DNA from: Streptococcus thermophilus
GTDB taxonomy: Bacteria; Bacillota; Bacilli; Lactobacillales; Streptococcaceae
Direction of reading: 5' to 3'
Length of the DNA stretch: 64,000 nt
NCBI RefSeq assembly: GCF_010120595.1
Contig: NZ_CP038020.1
Span: 1,612,001 to 1,676,000, forward strand
The notes under the pieces were generated by a model, which was not told the origin of the DNA, ran no database searches, and worked only from the letters and a program-made list of their open reading frames with translations. A program made the position numbers and the translations under genes. This document shows positions 8,132 through 17,798 of the stretch, piece after piece (the stretch's first letter is position 1; every line of letters begins with the position of its first letter).

Positions 8132-8945
8132 TCTTCTTAAACTCCTTATGTGCTTGTGCTACAACTTCTTTGATTGAAGTTGGAACATCATTTTGAGGAG
8201 AATCTGTCTTCTCCAAGTGTGCGAGAAATTCAATGTTACCATGACCACCTTGAATAGGAGAAAAATCCAGTCCTTTAACTGAAAAGCCATAGTCAACTGC
8301 AAAAGCTGTTACGGTTTCTAATACTTTTTCATGGATACTGCTCTCACGTACAATCCCATTTTTTCCAATTTGTTCACGGCCTGCCTCAAATTGAGGTTTC
8401 ACAAGAGCAACAACTTGCCCTCCATCAACCAATATCTTAGCCAAAGCTGGTAGAATCAAATTAAGAGAGATGAAACTAACATCAATAGATGCAAATGATG
8501 GTAATCCCTCTGTGAAATCGACTGGTTCAGCATATCGAAAATTATATTGCTCCATAGAACGCACTCGATCATCTTGACGCAATTTCCAAACTAACTGATT
8601 GGTACCAACATCTACTGCATAAACCAGTTTAGCACCATTTTGAAGCATGACATCGGTAAATCCACCTGTTGAGGCACCGATATCAATGGTTGTCATATCT
8701 TCAACTGATAGATTGAAAACAGCTAAAGCTTTTTCAAGTTTGAGTCCTCCACGACTCACATACCTAAGCTTTTCACCTTTGAGCTTCAACTCTGTTCCAT
8801 CATCAATTTTTTCACCAGGTTTATCGTAACGCTCACCATTGATAACATTAACAACTAAACCAGCCATAACACCGCGTTTAGCTTGTTCTCGCGTTTCAAA
8901 TAGGCCTTGTTTATAAGCCAAGACATCTACTCTTTCCTTAAGCAT
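8079..8945 (-). CDS. tlyA: TlyA family rRNA (cytidine-2'-O)-methyltransferase
   Basis: A 288-residue protein with an N-terminal S4 RNA-binding domain (residues 1-60, KERVDVLAYKQGLFETREQA) and an FtsJ-like methyltransferase domain whose SAM-binding motif is IDIGASTGGFTDVMLQNG (around residues 90-105). Family members methylate rRNA 2'-hydroxyls; the exact target here is inferred. The C-terminus after KEFKKNEEE continues about 14 unusual residues and overlaps argR by 53 bp, which looks like a lost stop. The start overlaps ispA by 8 bp. Confidence 0.92.
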   Translation of the reverse strand: MLKERVDVLAYKQGLFETREQAKRGVMAGLVVNVINGERYDKPGEKIDDGTELKLKGEKLRYVSRGGLKLEKALAVFNLSVEDMTTIDIGASTGGFTDVMLQNGAKLVYAVDVGTNQLVWKLRQDDRVRSMEQYNFRYAEPVDFTEGLPSFASIDVSFISLNLILPALAKILVDGGQVVALVKPQFEAGREQIGKNGIVRESSIHEKVLETVTAFAVDYGFSVKGLDFSPIQGGHGNIEFLAHLEKTDSPQNDVPTSIKEVVAQAHKEFKKNEEERSFGVNPKDCPRK

Positions 8946-9810
8946 GGAATCTTAACCTTTCTATGATTTTCATAATATTGTCTTGCTTGAAACCTTGGTA
9001 CTCAGCCAAGTCTTTGAAAATGGCCTCAGCCTTATTTAGTGATTCCTCGAGAATGGCATATGATTTTTCCAAACCAAGAAGAGCAGGGTAGGTTGATTTC
9101 CCAGCGACCACATCTTTTCCAGGCGTTTTTCCTAAGGATTCAAAGTCAGCAGTCACATCTAAAATGTCATCACGAACTTGAAAGGCAAGACCAATCAAGC
9201 GACCAGCTTCTTGAAGATTTTCCATGACTCGATCTTCTTGTTGGGCCACAATACCAGCCGCTACAAAAGGAAAGGTTAGAAGCTTACCAGTCTTATTCTC
9301 GTGAATCTTAGCCAGTTGCGATAAATCAAGTTCCAGACCTTCACCTTTCATATCCAACATCTGACCACCAACCATACCGAAGGTCCCTGACGCATGAGAT
9401 AGAGCGTGAATCAATTGAACACGAATCTCTGCAGAAAGCTCTGTTTGAGCTACAAGTGCAAAGGGATCTAAAAAGAGAGAATCACCAGCTAAAATTGCCG
9501 TTGCTTCATCAAATTTTTTATGGTTTGTTAGACGTCCTCGACGGTAATCATCATTGTCCATTGCCGGTAAATCGTCGTGAATCAGACTCCCGGTATGAAT
9601 CATTTCAAGACTTGCTGCAACATCAAAATGACTGGGAGTTAACTCTAAACCAAATCCTTCAAGTAAATCCAAGAAAATCAGTGGACGGATACGCTTACCG
9701 CCACTATCAACTGAATAAAGAATAGCAGTGATTAAATCGCTTGATACTGGTGGGGTTTTCTTTTGATAAAAATCCCGTATAGCAGCATCAATTTTTTTTA
9801 GCTTGGTCAT
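8938..9810 (-). CDS. ispA: farnesyl diphosphate synthase (polyprenyl synthetase)
   Basis: A 290-residue short-chain trans-prenyltransferase making geranyl/farnesyl diphosphate for undecaprenyl and quinone-type lipids. Both aspartate-rich motifs are present: LIHDDLPAMDNDD (first) and FQVRDDILD (second). GGKRIRP near residue 35 binds isopentenyl diphosphate. The gene overlaps xseB by one base and tlyA by 8 bp, so it is tightly coupled in the xseA-xseB-ispA-tlyA-argR-recN operon. Confidence 0.95.
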   Translation of the reverse strand: MTKLKKIDAAIRDFYQKKTPPVSSDLITAILYSVDSGGKRIRPLIFLDLLEGFGLELTPSHFDVAASLEMIHTGSLIHDDLPAMDNDDYRRGRLTNHKKFDEATAILAGDSLFLDPFALVAQTELSAEIRVQLIHALSHASGTFGMVGGQMLDMKGEGLELDLSQLAKIHENKTGKLLTFPFVAAGIVAQQEDRVMENLQEAGRLIGLAFQVRDDILDVTADFESLGKTPGKDVVAGKSTYPALLGLEKSYAILEESLNKAEAIFKDLAEYQGFKQDNIMKIIERLRFHA

Positions 9811-10025
9811 TAGGCATCCATTTCCATTTCTGTACCATCTGCTTGCATAACCTTAACAAGTGTTTTTTCAGCATCTTCCAAGGTCTTCTGCAAATCTTTA
9901 GACAATACCATACCTTTTTGGAATTCAGCAATCGCATCCTCAAGAGCAACATCACCTGTTTCAAGTTTTGTGACGATAGCTTCTAAGTCCTGTAAATTTT
10001 CTTCAAATGTTTTTTTCGTTGACAT
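9810..10025 (-). CDS. xseB: exodeoxyribonuclease VII small subunit
   Basis: A 71-residue helical protein ([31 protein letters not shown]), the typical XseB length and sequence. It overlaps xseA by 23 bp and partners with it to degrade single-stranded DNA. Confidence 0.95.
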
Positions 10026-11343
10026 TTTTCACCTCTACTTCTAGTTGTCCATCTCTCATTTGGATTGTTAATTGCTCGCCTTCAGTAATATCTTTGATAG
10101 TTGTTAGGGGCTTATCATTTTTATTGACAATAGCATAGCCCCTGGCAACAATACGGCTAGTATCTAGAGACAATAGGGCATCTTGAGCCTTCTCTAGTCT
10201 AACGCGGTTACCATTGATAGTATTCTTAGTTGTGGTCACTAAAAGTCGCTGTAAGGACTCTCGACGATCTTGATAGTTCTTAACACGAGTCGAGAGATTT
10301 AGACCGTGTAATCGCTGTCTCAAAAATTCAGCTGATTTTTGTTTGCGCTCAAAATCTTGACTCATGAAGGTTTCGAGCCTTGTTGTTAGGCGGTCTAACT
10401 TTTGCAAATATCCATCATAAAGACGTTCAGGTTGCCTAAAGACAACCGATTGTGATAATTTGGCTAAACGTTCCTGATTATACTGTATGCGCCTCAAACA
10501 AGCTTGGTAGGCTCTGTTTTGTCTTTCGCGAATCCAAGCTAAAGTATCAGCCTTTGATATCGGGGTAGCAAGTTCAGCTGCTGCTGTAGGTGTAGCAGCC
10601 CTGCGATCCGCTACAAAATCCGCCAGAGTCGTATCTGTTTCGTGACCAACACTTGAAATCACAGGTAGACGACTCTCAAAAATGGACTGAACTACAATTT
10701 CCTCATTAAAGGCCCATAGGTCCTCAATTGAACCTCCACCACGGCCGACGATAAGAAGATCCAGATCTTCCCTCTGATTGGCTTTTTGAATATTTTCAAC
10801 AATCTCTTGTGCCGCTCCGTCACCTTGAACCTTGGTAGGGAAAATCAGAATCTCTACACCTGGAAAACGGCGACTAACCGTTGTAATAATGTCCCGAATA
10901 ACCGCACCACTAGGACTAGTGATAACCCCAATTTTCTTGACAAAATTAGGAAGAGGTTGCTTATGACGATCATCAAAGTAGCCTTCAGCAGTAAGTTTTT
11001 TACGAAGCTGCTCAAACTGGAGGGCGAGTGCACCAATACCATCCGGCTCAGCCTTCTCAATAATAAGGGAATATGAACCACTAGGCTCATAAATCTGCAC
11101 CCGACCAACAACATTAATCTTCATTCCCTCTTCAAGATCAAAACCAATTTTTTTGAAGACCCCAGCCCAAATCGTTGCCTGAATGACTGCCCCTTCATCC
11201 TTAAGAGAAAAGTACTGATGACTCGGGCGTCGGCGATAATTGGAAACCTGGCCTGTCAAATATACCCTCTCTAAATAAGGGTCACGGTCAAATTTCATTT
11301 TCAAATATTTGGTTAAGGATGTGACCGATAAATAGTCTGACAC
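10003..11343 (-). CDS. xseA: exodeoxyribonuclease VII large subunit
   Basis: A 446-residue catalytic subunit. The N-terminal OB fold ([22 protein letters not shown], residues 28-49) is followed by the catalytic core with [31 protein letters not shown] and [20 protein letters not shown], then a long coiled-coil region and a C-terminal segment ending in [11 protein letters not shown]. First gene of the repair/isoprenoid operon; an extended -10 promoter lies about 120 bp upstream. Confidence 0.96.
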
Positions 11344-11390
11344 GACAACTCTCCTTTATTAACTTGACTCTGGAAAAATCTAAAGACACT

Positions 11391-11450
11391 AAAAAAGCTC
11401 TGTAGAACCATGATTCTCCAATACTATCAATCAGCTTTTTAATTGTTTAT
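11391..11450 (-). promoter_or_regulatory. hairpin in xseA leader
   Basis: In the xseA 5' leader, AAAAAGCT and AGCTTTTTT pair around an inner AGAA/TTCT stem. The element looks like a weak terminator or attenuator. Function is unproven. Confidence 0.35.
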
Positions 11451-11464
11451 ACGATTATCTTAGA

Positions 11465-11473
11465 TTATACCAA
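11465..11473 (-). promoter_or_regulatory. extended -10 promoter for xseA operon
   Basis: TGGTATAAT (TATAAT at 11465-11470) directly follows the T-run of the upstream gene's terminator, so the two signals are fused. No good -35 is present. Confidence 0.55.
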
Positions 11474-11498
11474 AAAAGACTGTCAAAAGACAGTCTCA
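11471..11498 (-). terminator. terminator after the 177-aa membrane protein gene
   Basis: Perfect 8-bp stem AGACTGTC/GACAGTCT (11478-11485 with 11490-11497) and a T6 run on the minus strand. Confidence 0.85.
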
Positions 11499-11531
11499 AC
11501 CACTATTGGCTAGTGCTTTAACATGATTAAA

Positions 11532-12065
11532 TTAGCTTCTTTTATAGGTTTTTGAAACAACGTCCCATGAACCACTTGAACCGTCAATACCTCCATAGGC
11601 TTCGAGTTGTTCCTTAGTGTTTACTCGGAAAAGGAGGGCATCATTACCATACGCATCATAAAGTTGTGCATAAACCAAACCATCGTCATCATCTTTCCAA
11701 GAATAGACACTCCAACCTAAATTTTTATAATTATCACCAGTTGAGCCTTGTTCTTCAGCATAGGTAGAAAAAAACCAATCTCCTAACTGCTGATCAGACA
11801 AAGATGACGTATCAACTTGAGATGATTTACTATCTGATGATGATCCTTCCTTACTTTTAGCCAATTGGCCATTTTTCCATGGGTTAGTGACATTTTCGTT
11901 TTGGTTATTACTATACCACACTAAAGTAAGTAAAGGGATGAGCACTGCAATTAAAGCAATTCCTCCAATTACCCATCGAATTTTTTTAGGGTCTTTGAGT
12001 TTATTAAAACTCGAAACCTTCCTTCCCCTAGTTCTTTCAGTTTTACGACGTCTAAATTCGCTCAC
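11532..12065 (-). CDS. membrane-anchored protein of unknown function
   Basis: A 177-residue protein with a basic N-terminus (RRRKTERTRGRK), one membrane helix at about residues 30-51 (WVIGGIALIAVLIPLLTLVW), a Ser/Lys-rich linker and an extracytoplasmic domain with WSVYSWKDDDDGLVYAQLYD. The start is GTG, overlapping the stop of the broken upstream gene as GTGA. I do not recognise a named family. It ends at a strong terminator. Confidence 0.7.
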   Translation of the reverse strand: MSEFRRRKTERTRGRKVSSFNKLKDPKKIRWVIGGIALIAVLIPLLTLVWYSNNQNENVTNPWKNGQLAKSKEGSSSDSKSSQVDTSSLSDQQLGDWFFSTYAEEQGSTGDNYKNLGWSVYSWKDDDDGLVYAQLYDAYGNDALLFRVNTKEQLEAYGGIDGSSGSWDVVSKTYKRS

Positions 12066-12286
12066 AGCTTTATCCTCTTTTTCTTGAAAGTAGTCCCTTT
12101 TTTCTTTTCCTCTTGTTCCAAGAGTTTTTGCACTTCCTTACGCCACCGCGAATCACTAGTTTGAGCCAATGAAATTTGCAACTAAAAAATACGATTATCC
12201 AAAGCTTGCTCATATTCTTTGACTGCTTCTCTATCACCATTGTCAGCTAAGACTCTCAAATACTCTTCATCACTGAATTCAGCCAT
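12062..12286 (-). pseudogene. small gene interrupted by an amber codon
   Basis: A 75-codon frame starts at an ATG (MAEFSDEEYLRVLADNGDRE) and stops at TAG at codon 35 (12182-12184). It then continues open as a charged, coiled-coil-like tail (WRKEVQKLLEQEEKKK) to a TGA that overlaps the next start by GTGA. Continuous coding character on both sides of the stop and the overlap with the next gene suggest a recent nonsense mutation in a small operon member. Function unknown. Confidence 0.55.
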
Positions 12287-12412
12287 TCACTATTTCGCTC
12301 CAGCTTCTAAATCGTTTCTTCTATTTTCTTAAAGCCTGGGACTATTGTCAAGTTACTAGTTTGTAACAAAATCTTACAACTGTAAAAAGCTGACGAAAAT
12401 CACATCCTCAGC

Positions 12413-13057
12413 TTATTTCTTAGTTGTTTCTCGATAATACTTACAGTAACTTTGAAGAGGACAAGTCTGGCATTTAGGATTCTTTGCTAAACAATGATAG
12501 CGTCCAAAGAAAATCATGCGGTGATGACTGATAATCCAATCTTTCTTTGGTATTTTCTTCATCAATTCTGCTTCGATTTCCTCTACACTAGCATTTTCTG
12601 GAGCTATATTCAGCCGTTTAGAAACGCGAGAGACATGTGTATCTACAGCAATAGACGGAATACCATAGACTTCAGCCAATACGACGTTAGCTGTTTTTCG
12701 TCCAACACCAGGTAGACTCTCTAATTCCTTGTGAGTTTTGGGAACTTGTCCGTCGAAATTCATTAAAATAGCTCTAGCAGTTTTGATGATATTCTTTGCC
12801 TTATTCTTATATAGCCCAATGGTTCTTAAGCACATTTCAACATCATCAAGATTAGCAGATGCTAAATCTTCAATTTCTGGATAACGGGCCCACAAACCCG
12901 GTGTTACCTTATTAACAGCTTTGTCAGTTGTTTGAGCAGATAAAATAACAGCAACTAGTAGTTGAAAGGGAGTCTCCCACTCCAGCTCACCATGTGCATC
13001 TGGAAACATCTTTCCCATTAAGGCCAGAGCTTCATTAACACGTTTTCTACCCAACAT
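12413..13057 (-). CDS. nth: endonuclease III
   Basis: Base-excision-repair glycosylase/AP lyase, 214 residues. The helix-hairpin-helix ESLPGVGRKTANVVL contains the catalytic Lys, and VDTHVSRVSKRL contains the catalytic Asp. A [4Fe-4S] cluster motif C-x6-C-x2-C-x5-C occurs in CLAKNPKCQTCPLQSYC. I chose the ATG at 13057, which overlaps the dnaD stop by one base (TAATG); an ATG at 13072 adds five residues (MGWSI). Confidence 0.96.
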   Translation of the reverse strand: MLGRKRVNEALALMGKMFPDAHGELEWETPFQLLVAVILSAQTTDKAVNKVTPGLWARYPEIEDLASANLDDVEMCLRTIGLYKNKAKNIIKTARAILMNFDGQVPKTHKELESLPGVGRKTANVVLAEVYGIPSIAVDTHVSRVSKRLNIAPENASVEEIEAELMKKIPKKDWIISHHRMIFFGRYHCLAKNPKCQTCPLQSYCKYYRETTKK

Positions 13058-13755
13058 TATTGACCACCCCACAATTGACGGGCCGCGTCCATACCAGTTT
13101 TGAACTCATCCGAAACCTGATGATGTTGTTTCTTTCCTTGATGCTCCAAACGACGTTCTTCAACTTGAATTTTAGTAGTAATACCACTTAATTTCCAGTT
13201 ACGAAGAACCCCTTTGATATAATTCCAGTTGGTTTTTCGGTTAAATACTGCCTCTTTCAGAGCTTCACGGATTAATTCCGGGTCAGTGTGTTCTTCCTGA
13301 ATTTCCTTATTTAAATCTTCTATTACCATAGGATTCAAGATTCCCAAAGCCTGTTCCAACTCATTTGTCAATTGTTTAATAAGCTGTGTATTTGTTGGTT
13401 GGCCAGCAACAGGACCTGTCGTTGAATTTTCACTACTCACTAGCTTGTCTAACACTGCTAGGGCAGGTGAAGCATCAACAACCATCTTAATTTCATTATT
13501 AACTTTAACAGTCGTAAAATCAAGGAGTCCAGCCTCAGTTAATGTCGTAATACTTTTATTAACCTCAGTGGGGGTCTTTCCAGTTGCCTGCGCTATCTGG
13601 CTAGAGGCCACTTCTCCAATCTGAGTAGTCGTTTGTAGATAGAGAAACTGCCAAACTAAAAAGTCATCCGCTGATGGAAAAATATCCTTAAAGTGAAAAA
13701 ATAAGGCATTTGGAAGGACTAGATTTCCTGTTCGATACTGTTCAAAAAAACTCAT
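13057..13755 (-). CDS. dnaD: DNA replication protein DnaD
   Basis: Primosome protein for replication initiation and restart in Firmicutes, 232 residues. The N-terminal winged-helix domain (about 1-100, IGEVASSQIAQATGKTPTEVNKSITTL) is followed by a C-terminal DnaD/DnaB2 domain with the YxxxIxxW-type core (NWNYIKGVLRNW, about residues 175-186). Translationally coupled to nth. Confidence 0.93.
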   Translation of the reverse strand: MSFFEQYRTGNLVLPNALFFHFKDIFPSADDFLVWQFLYLQTTTQIGEVASSQIAQATGKTPTEVNKSITTLTEAGLLDFTTVKVNNEIKMVVDASPALAVLDKLVSSENSTTGPVAGQPTNTQLIKQLTNELEQALGILNPMVIEDLNKEIQEEHTDPELIREALKEAVFNRKTNWNYIKGVLRNWKLSGITTKIQVEERRLEHQGKKQHHQVSDEFKTGMDAARQLWGGQ

Positions 13756-13826
13756 ATTTACCTTTCAGAGTAGATAGGTCAATTCAAAAAATTTTATGTT
13801 TTAACATAAGTCTTTTGAGAAACCTA

Positions 13827-14771
13827 CTACAAATAACCGTAGAATGAAAAATCGTCTTCCAACTCTTCTAAACGATAGGGTGTTTCTTGATATACAGCGT
13901 AGTTAATCCAATTACTAAAGAATGTTGATGCCGCAAGGTTCCAACGAAGTTTTGGTTCCTGACTTGGATCATCCCCAGGAAAATAGTTTGCTGGCACATC
14001 TGGATTGATGCCTACTTCCAAATCCCTTCGATATTCTCTAGCAAGAGTATCACGATCATATTCGAAATGACCAAAACTGTAAACTTCACGAAGATCCTTG
14101 CTTGCCAGAATGGACAGACCTACCTCTTGACCTGATGCAACAACGTCTAAATCTGTTTTATTCTTGATATCTTCCAGAGTCACCTCTGTATAGCGTGAGT
14201 GCGGTGACACAAAGCTATCATCAAAGCCATTCATGAGGAAATTTTCTGGCATGTCAACAGTTTGCTTATAGATACCTGATAATTTCTCTGACAAGGGAAC
14301 CTTATCAACCCCATGTTTGTAATAGAGACCTGCTTGAGCTCCCCAACACAAGTGAAGAGTTGAATAAACATGCTTTTTAGACCAGTCAAAAACTCGTGTT
14401 AATTCATGCCAATAATCAACTTCCTCAAAAGGCATTTGTTCAATAGGAGCCCCTGTTACGATAAGACCATCGTAATACTTGTCCTTGATTTCATCAAAAG
14501 TCTTATAGAAGGTTTTCATATGTTCAGCGTGGGTATTTTTTGATTTATGACTAGCCATATACAGAAACTCTACGTTAATTTGGAGTGGTGTATTTGCTAA
14601 AAGACGTAGCAACTGAGTTTCTGTCACTTCTTTAGTTGGCATTAGGTTAAGGATCAGGACCTCCATTGGTCTAATATCCTGGCTACTAGCTCTATTCTCA
14701 TCCATGATGAAGACATTTTCCGAACGCAATACATCAAGAGCTGGTAACTTATTATCAAGTTTTATAGGCAT
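13827..14771 (-). CDS. metA: homoserine O-acyltransferase, MetA family
   Basis: Activates homoserine for methionine synthesis by O-acylation. At 314 residues it is full length, with [20 protein letters not shown] near residue 37, the catalytic Cys in [16 protein letters not shown] (about residue 142) and [15 protein letters not shown] carrying the catalytic Glu near 237. MetA proteins of Gram-positives often use acetyl-CoA rather than succinyl-CoA, so the acyl donor is uncertain. A good sigma-A promoter and a MET-box-like operator precede it. Confidence 0.93.
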   Translation of the reverse strand: MPIKLDNKLPALDVLRSENVFIMDENRASSQDIRPMEVLILNLMPTKEVTETQLLRLLANTPLQINVEFLYMASHKSKNTHAEHMKTFYKTFDEIKDKYYDGLIVTGAPIEQMPFEEVDYWHELTRVFDWSKKHVYSTLHLCWGAQAGLYYKHGVDKVPLSEKLSGIYKQTVDMPENFLMNGFDDSFVSPHSRYTEVTLEDIKNKTDLDVVASGQEVGLSILASKDLREVYSFGHFEYDRDTLAREYRRDLEVGINPDVPANYFPGDDPSQEPKLRWNLAASTFFSNWINYAVYQETPYRLEELEDDFSFYGYL

Positions 14772-14806
14772 AACAACATCTCCATCCTTGTTTATTCTAT
14801 CTTCAT

Positions 14807-14835
14807 ATTATAAACCGGGTAAATATTGTTATCAA
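14807..14835 (-). promoter_or_regulatory. metA promoter
   Basis: -35 TTGATA (14830-14835), 17-bp spacer, -10 TATAAT (14807-14812). Confidence 0.82.
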
Positions 14836-14857
14836 ATATATATTTTCTCTAGTTAGC

Positions 14858-14874
14858 TATAACTTTAAACTATA
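14858..14874 (-). promoter_or_regulatory. MET-box-like operator (MtaR/MetR type) for metA
   Basis: TATAGTTTAAAGTTATA closely matches the streptococcal MET-box consensus TATAGTTTnAAACTATA as I recall it. It lies 22 bp upstream of the -35 box, the place expected for activation by a LysR-type methionine regulator. Confidence 0.7.
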
Positions 14875-14904
14875 TGATGACACACTTATTTTTTTAAAAG
14901 AGTT

Positions 14905-14927
14905 AAAAAGGCCCTGAGGCCTTTTGT
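14905..14927 (-). terminator. apt terminator
   Basis: Perfect AAAAGGCC/GGCCTTTT stem with a 4-nt loop and a T-run, directly downstream of apt. Confidence 0.9.
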
Positions 14928-14942
14928 AAAACATAGATAGTT

Positions 14943-15461
14943 TTATCCTGGGAAGTTCATCAATACTTTAGCGTCATAACCTTCGATTGCTTCACGACCA
15001 TTAAGTCCGTCAAGCTCAATCAAGAAGGCACATCCAGCAACGACACCACCTAGGCGTTCAATCATTTCAATTGTTGCTTTGACAGTACCACCAGTAGCCA
15101 AGAGATCGTCAACGATAAGTACACGTTGGCCTGGTTTGATTGCATCGGCATGCATGCAAAGAGTATCGACACCATACTCTTTTTCATAATCGACCGAAAT
15201 CACTTTACGTGGCAATTTACCAGGTTTACGAACTGGCGCAAATCCAATACCAAGTTCAAAGGCAACTGGGCATCCAACAATGAAACCACGTGCTTCGGGA
15301 CCAACAATCATGTCAATCTTCTTGTCAGTCGCATACTGAACGATTTCACGAATAGCATAGCTATAAGCGTTTCCATCAGCCATCAACGGGCTAATATCGC
15401 GGAAAGTAACCCCTTCTTTAGGGTAGTTTTCAATAGTTGCAATATAATCTTCTAATTTCAT
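14943..15461 (-). CDS. apt: adenine phosphoribosyltransferase
   Basis: Purine salvage enzyme converting adenine plus PRPP to AMP; 172 residues, the typical length. The PRPP-binding motif [17 protein letters not shown] is at about residues 120-136, with [14 protein letters not shown] near 57. It has an extended -10 promoter and its own terminator. Confidence 0.96.
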
Positions 15462-15504
15462 TTGTTCTTCCTATGGGCATTTTGCCAAAAAATATTTACA
15501 TATT

Positions 15505-15513
15505 ATTATAGCA
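15505..15513 (-). promoter_or_regulatory. extended -10 promoter for apt
   Basis: TGCTATAAT (TATAAT at 15505-15510) about 43 bp before apt. A perfect 12-bp palindrome (15519-15530, AATCCATGGATT) lies just upstream. Confidence 0.6.
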
Positions 15514-15575
15514 TGAATCCATGGATTTAGAAAATACTAACCTCTAGATTCTAAACCAATTATCTTAGTTAGGCA

Positions 15576-17786
15576 CTACTGCTCCTGCTTGTAGAGCCAA
15601 TCATAAATTTCCTGTGGTGTTCCCAAAGCCATGAGTTCTTGGAACTTGACAAGATGTTTAAGGTCCTGGAAAATCTTGCTTTCCTCAATATCACGTTTTC
15701 CAGCCTCTTTATTAACTGTCATGACACCATTATCAATAGTGACAAAGCCCAATTCATCAAAAATTTGAATCATCTTGATGAGAAGAATTTTATCAATCTT
15801 AAGATAATGACTGAGGTCATCTAATTTATAGCGCACATCAAATTCTGGGAATTGATAAATGGTTTTATAGAGCCTTGCAAATTGCTCTCTAGTTCCATAG
15901 CCTGTCAGATAATAGGCTTCCTTAATGCGATTCTTAAAATAAATGGCCTGGAATTCCTTACCGTCAAACCACTCTTTTAATTCCGTCTCTGAATTCGGTA
16001 GGGTGTCGAGGACAACTGCAGTTGCTTCGTCTGAGGCCTCTTCTACAGTTGGTAGGCCCTCAGGTAGTACCATATTTTTTGAGCGAAAATCAAATAACTG
16101 AACATTGTCCACGCGCACATCTGCCAACATGAGCTGTAGTGTTGTCTGGCCATTCCATACATTAACGGACAGCGTCACTGCTAATTCCAACCCCTGAGCT
16201 TGCTGAAATTCTTGAAGCAGATGCCCTTTGTTAAAGGCGACAACATCAAAACTAGCCTTGCCTTGCTTAACCTTAAACTTAAGATGAGCTCCATTTTGCC
16301 CCATAGTTCTAGCTTGAGTAACGGTAATATCATGTAGCCAAAAGACTGGCTTTTTATTATCCATACCAAAAGGTGCTAGTTTTTCGAGGCTCCTTATGGT
16401 ATCCAAGCCAAGCTCACCGAGTTGTAACTCCTCGTCTAAATTAAGCGTATTTTTGGCACTCGTATCAATGTCATTATCGTAGACATAACTACATAAAATA
16501 TCTGAGAGTTGAGTAAGATTTTCCTCTGGAAGGGTCATACCAGCTGCTCCAGCGTGCCCTCCAAATGCAGTAAAGATGTCTCTGTGGTCATCAAGTGCTT
16601 GGAAGATATTGATAGATTCCAAACTACGAGCTGATCCCTTAGCCAAGCCATCTTCAATATTTAAAACTACTACTGTCTGACTGATCTGCTCCATGATGCG
16701 GCCAGCAACAATGCCGAGTACACCAGGATGCCAGCCTTCCTTAGCCAAAACCTGAACTGGTTTATCCAAGTCTACCATGCTCATGGCTTCATCAAAGATG
16801 TTTTGAACAACTTCCTTACGTTCTTCATTTTTGGCATTGATTTCCAGAGCAATGGCTTGCGTTTCCTCATCGTCAAATCCGGTTAATAGTTCAATAGCTG
16901 GGTTTGGATCGTCTAAACGTCCTAAAGCATTGAGTTGAGGGGCTAGTTTGAAAGCCACTGTTTCTTCAGAAATTGTTGTTAGGTCTACTTCGGAAATACG
17001 GAGCAATTCTTGAAGCCCAATACGCTCAGTAGTCTTGAGAATTTCAAGTCCAACCTTAACCATAATACGATTTTCATCGGTCAGGCTAACCATATCAGCA
17101 ATAGTCCCTATAGCTACCAAATCCAACATCTCTGTTGGTATGGTCTCGAGGAGGGCCGTTGCTATTTTGAAAGCTACTCCACAACCTGCCAAATACTTAA
17201 AGGGATAATCAGCACCTGGATGTTCTGGATGAACAATGGCATAAGCTTCTGGAAGCTGTGACGGCATGCTATGGTGGTCTGTGACGATAACATCCACACC
17301 TTGCTCTTGCGCATAAGCGATAGCCTCATTCCCAGCTACCCCATTATCCACTGTAATGATGAGTGAAATACCTTCCTGCTCAATGAAATACTTATAGACA
17401 CTTTCGTTTGGTCCATAACCATCTGTAAAACGGTTTGGCAAGTATACTCGAGCTTCAGCTCCCATCATTTCAAGGGCTTCTTTGACAATCGAGGCTGACG
17501 TCATACCATCCGCATCGTAATCTCCATATACTAAGATTTGTTCATAATTTTCAATAGCCTGACGGATTCTAGCCACTGCCTTATCCATATCATGAAGCAG
17601 ATAAGGATCATGAAGGTGCGATAAATCTGCCTTTAGAAAGTCTTCAAGTGCCTCTTCTGTCCTAATGCCACGTTCATAGGCAATCTTGGCTGCTGTTTTT
17701 GCCAGTCCATGTTCTTTAGCAAGTTTAAAAAAGCCAGCATCTGGCTCTTTTGTGTTTATTTTCCAATCATACGTTGATGTAATCAT
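15576..17786 (-). CDS. recJ: single-stranded-DNA exonuclease RecJ
   Basis: A 5'-3' ssDNA exonuclease for recombination and mismatch repair. DHH-family motifs: VYGDYDADGMTSA (about 85-97), VTDHHSMPS (about 166), and the DHHA1 motif FGGHAGAAGMTL (about 415). At 736 residues it is longer than the E. coli enzyme (about 577). An OB-fold domain (about 450-560) is followed by a roughly 170-residue C-terminal domain, as in other Firmicute RecJs. It is 12 bp after the SDR gene, in the rnz-SDR-recJ unit. Confidence 0.95.
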   Translation of the reverse strand: MITSTYDWKINTKEPDAGFFKLAKEHGLAKTAAKIAYERGIRTEEALEDFLKADLSHLHDPYLLHDMDKAVARIRQAIENYEQILVYGDYDADGMTSASIVKEALEMMGAEARVYLPNRFTDGYGPNESVYKYFIEQEGISLIITVDNGVAGNEAIAYAQEQGVDVIVTDHHSMPSQLPEAYAIVHPEHPGADYPFKYLAGCGVAFKIATALLETIPTEMLDLVAIGTIADMVSLTDENRIMVKVGLEILKTTERIGLQELLRISEVDLTTISEETVAFKLAPQLNALGRLDDPNPAIELLTGFDDEETQAIALEINAKNEERKEVVQNIFDEAMSMVDLDKPVQVLAKEGWHPGVLGIVAGRIMEQISQTVVVLNIEDGLAKGSARSLESINIFQALDDHRDIFTAFGGHAGAAGMTLPEENLTQLSDILCSYVYDNDIDTSAKNTLNLDEELQLGELGLDTIRSLEKLAPFGMDNKKPVFWLHDITVTQARTMGQNGAHLKFKVKQGKASFDVVAFNKGHLLQEFQQAQGLELAVTLSVNVWNGQTTLQLMLADVRVDNVQLFDFRSKNMVLPEGLPTVEEASDEATAVVLDTLPNSETELKEWFDGKEFQAIYFKNRIKEAYYLTGYGTREQFARLYKTIYQFPEFDVRYKLDDLSHYLKIDKILLIKMIQIFDELGFVTIDNGVMTVNKEAGKRDIEESKIFQDLKHLVKFQELMALGTPQEIYDWLYKQEQ

Positions 17787-17798
17787 GTTCTTCTTTCT

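Noticed and set aside
10786..11076. 96-codon plus-strand ORF inside xseA
   Set aside because: Antisense shadow of a well-conserved gene.
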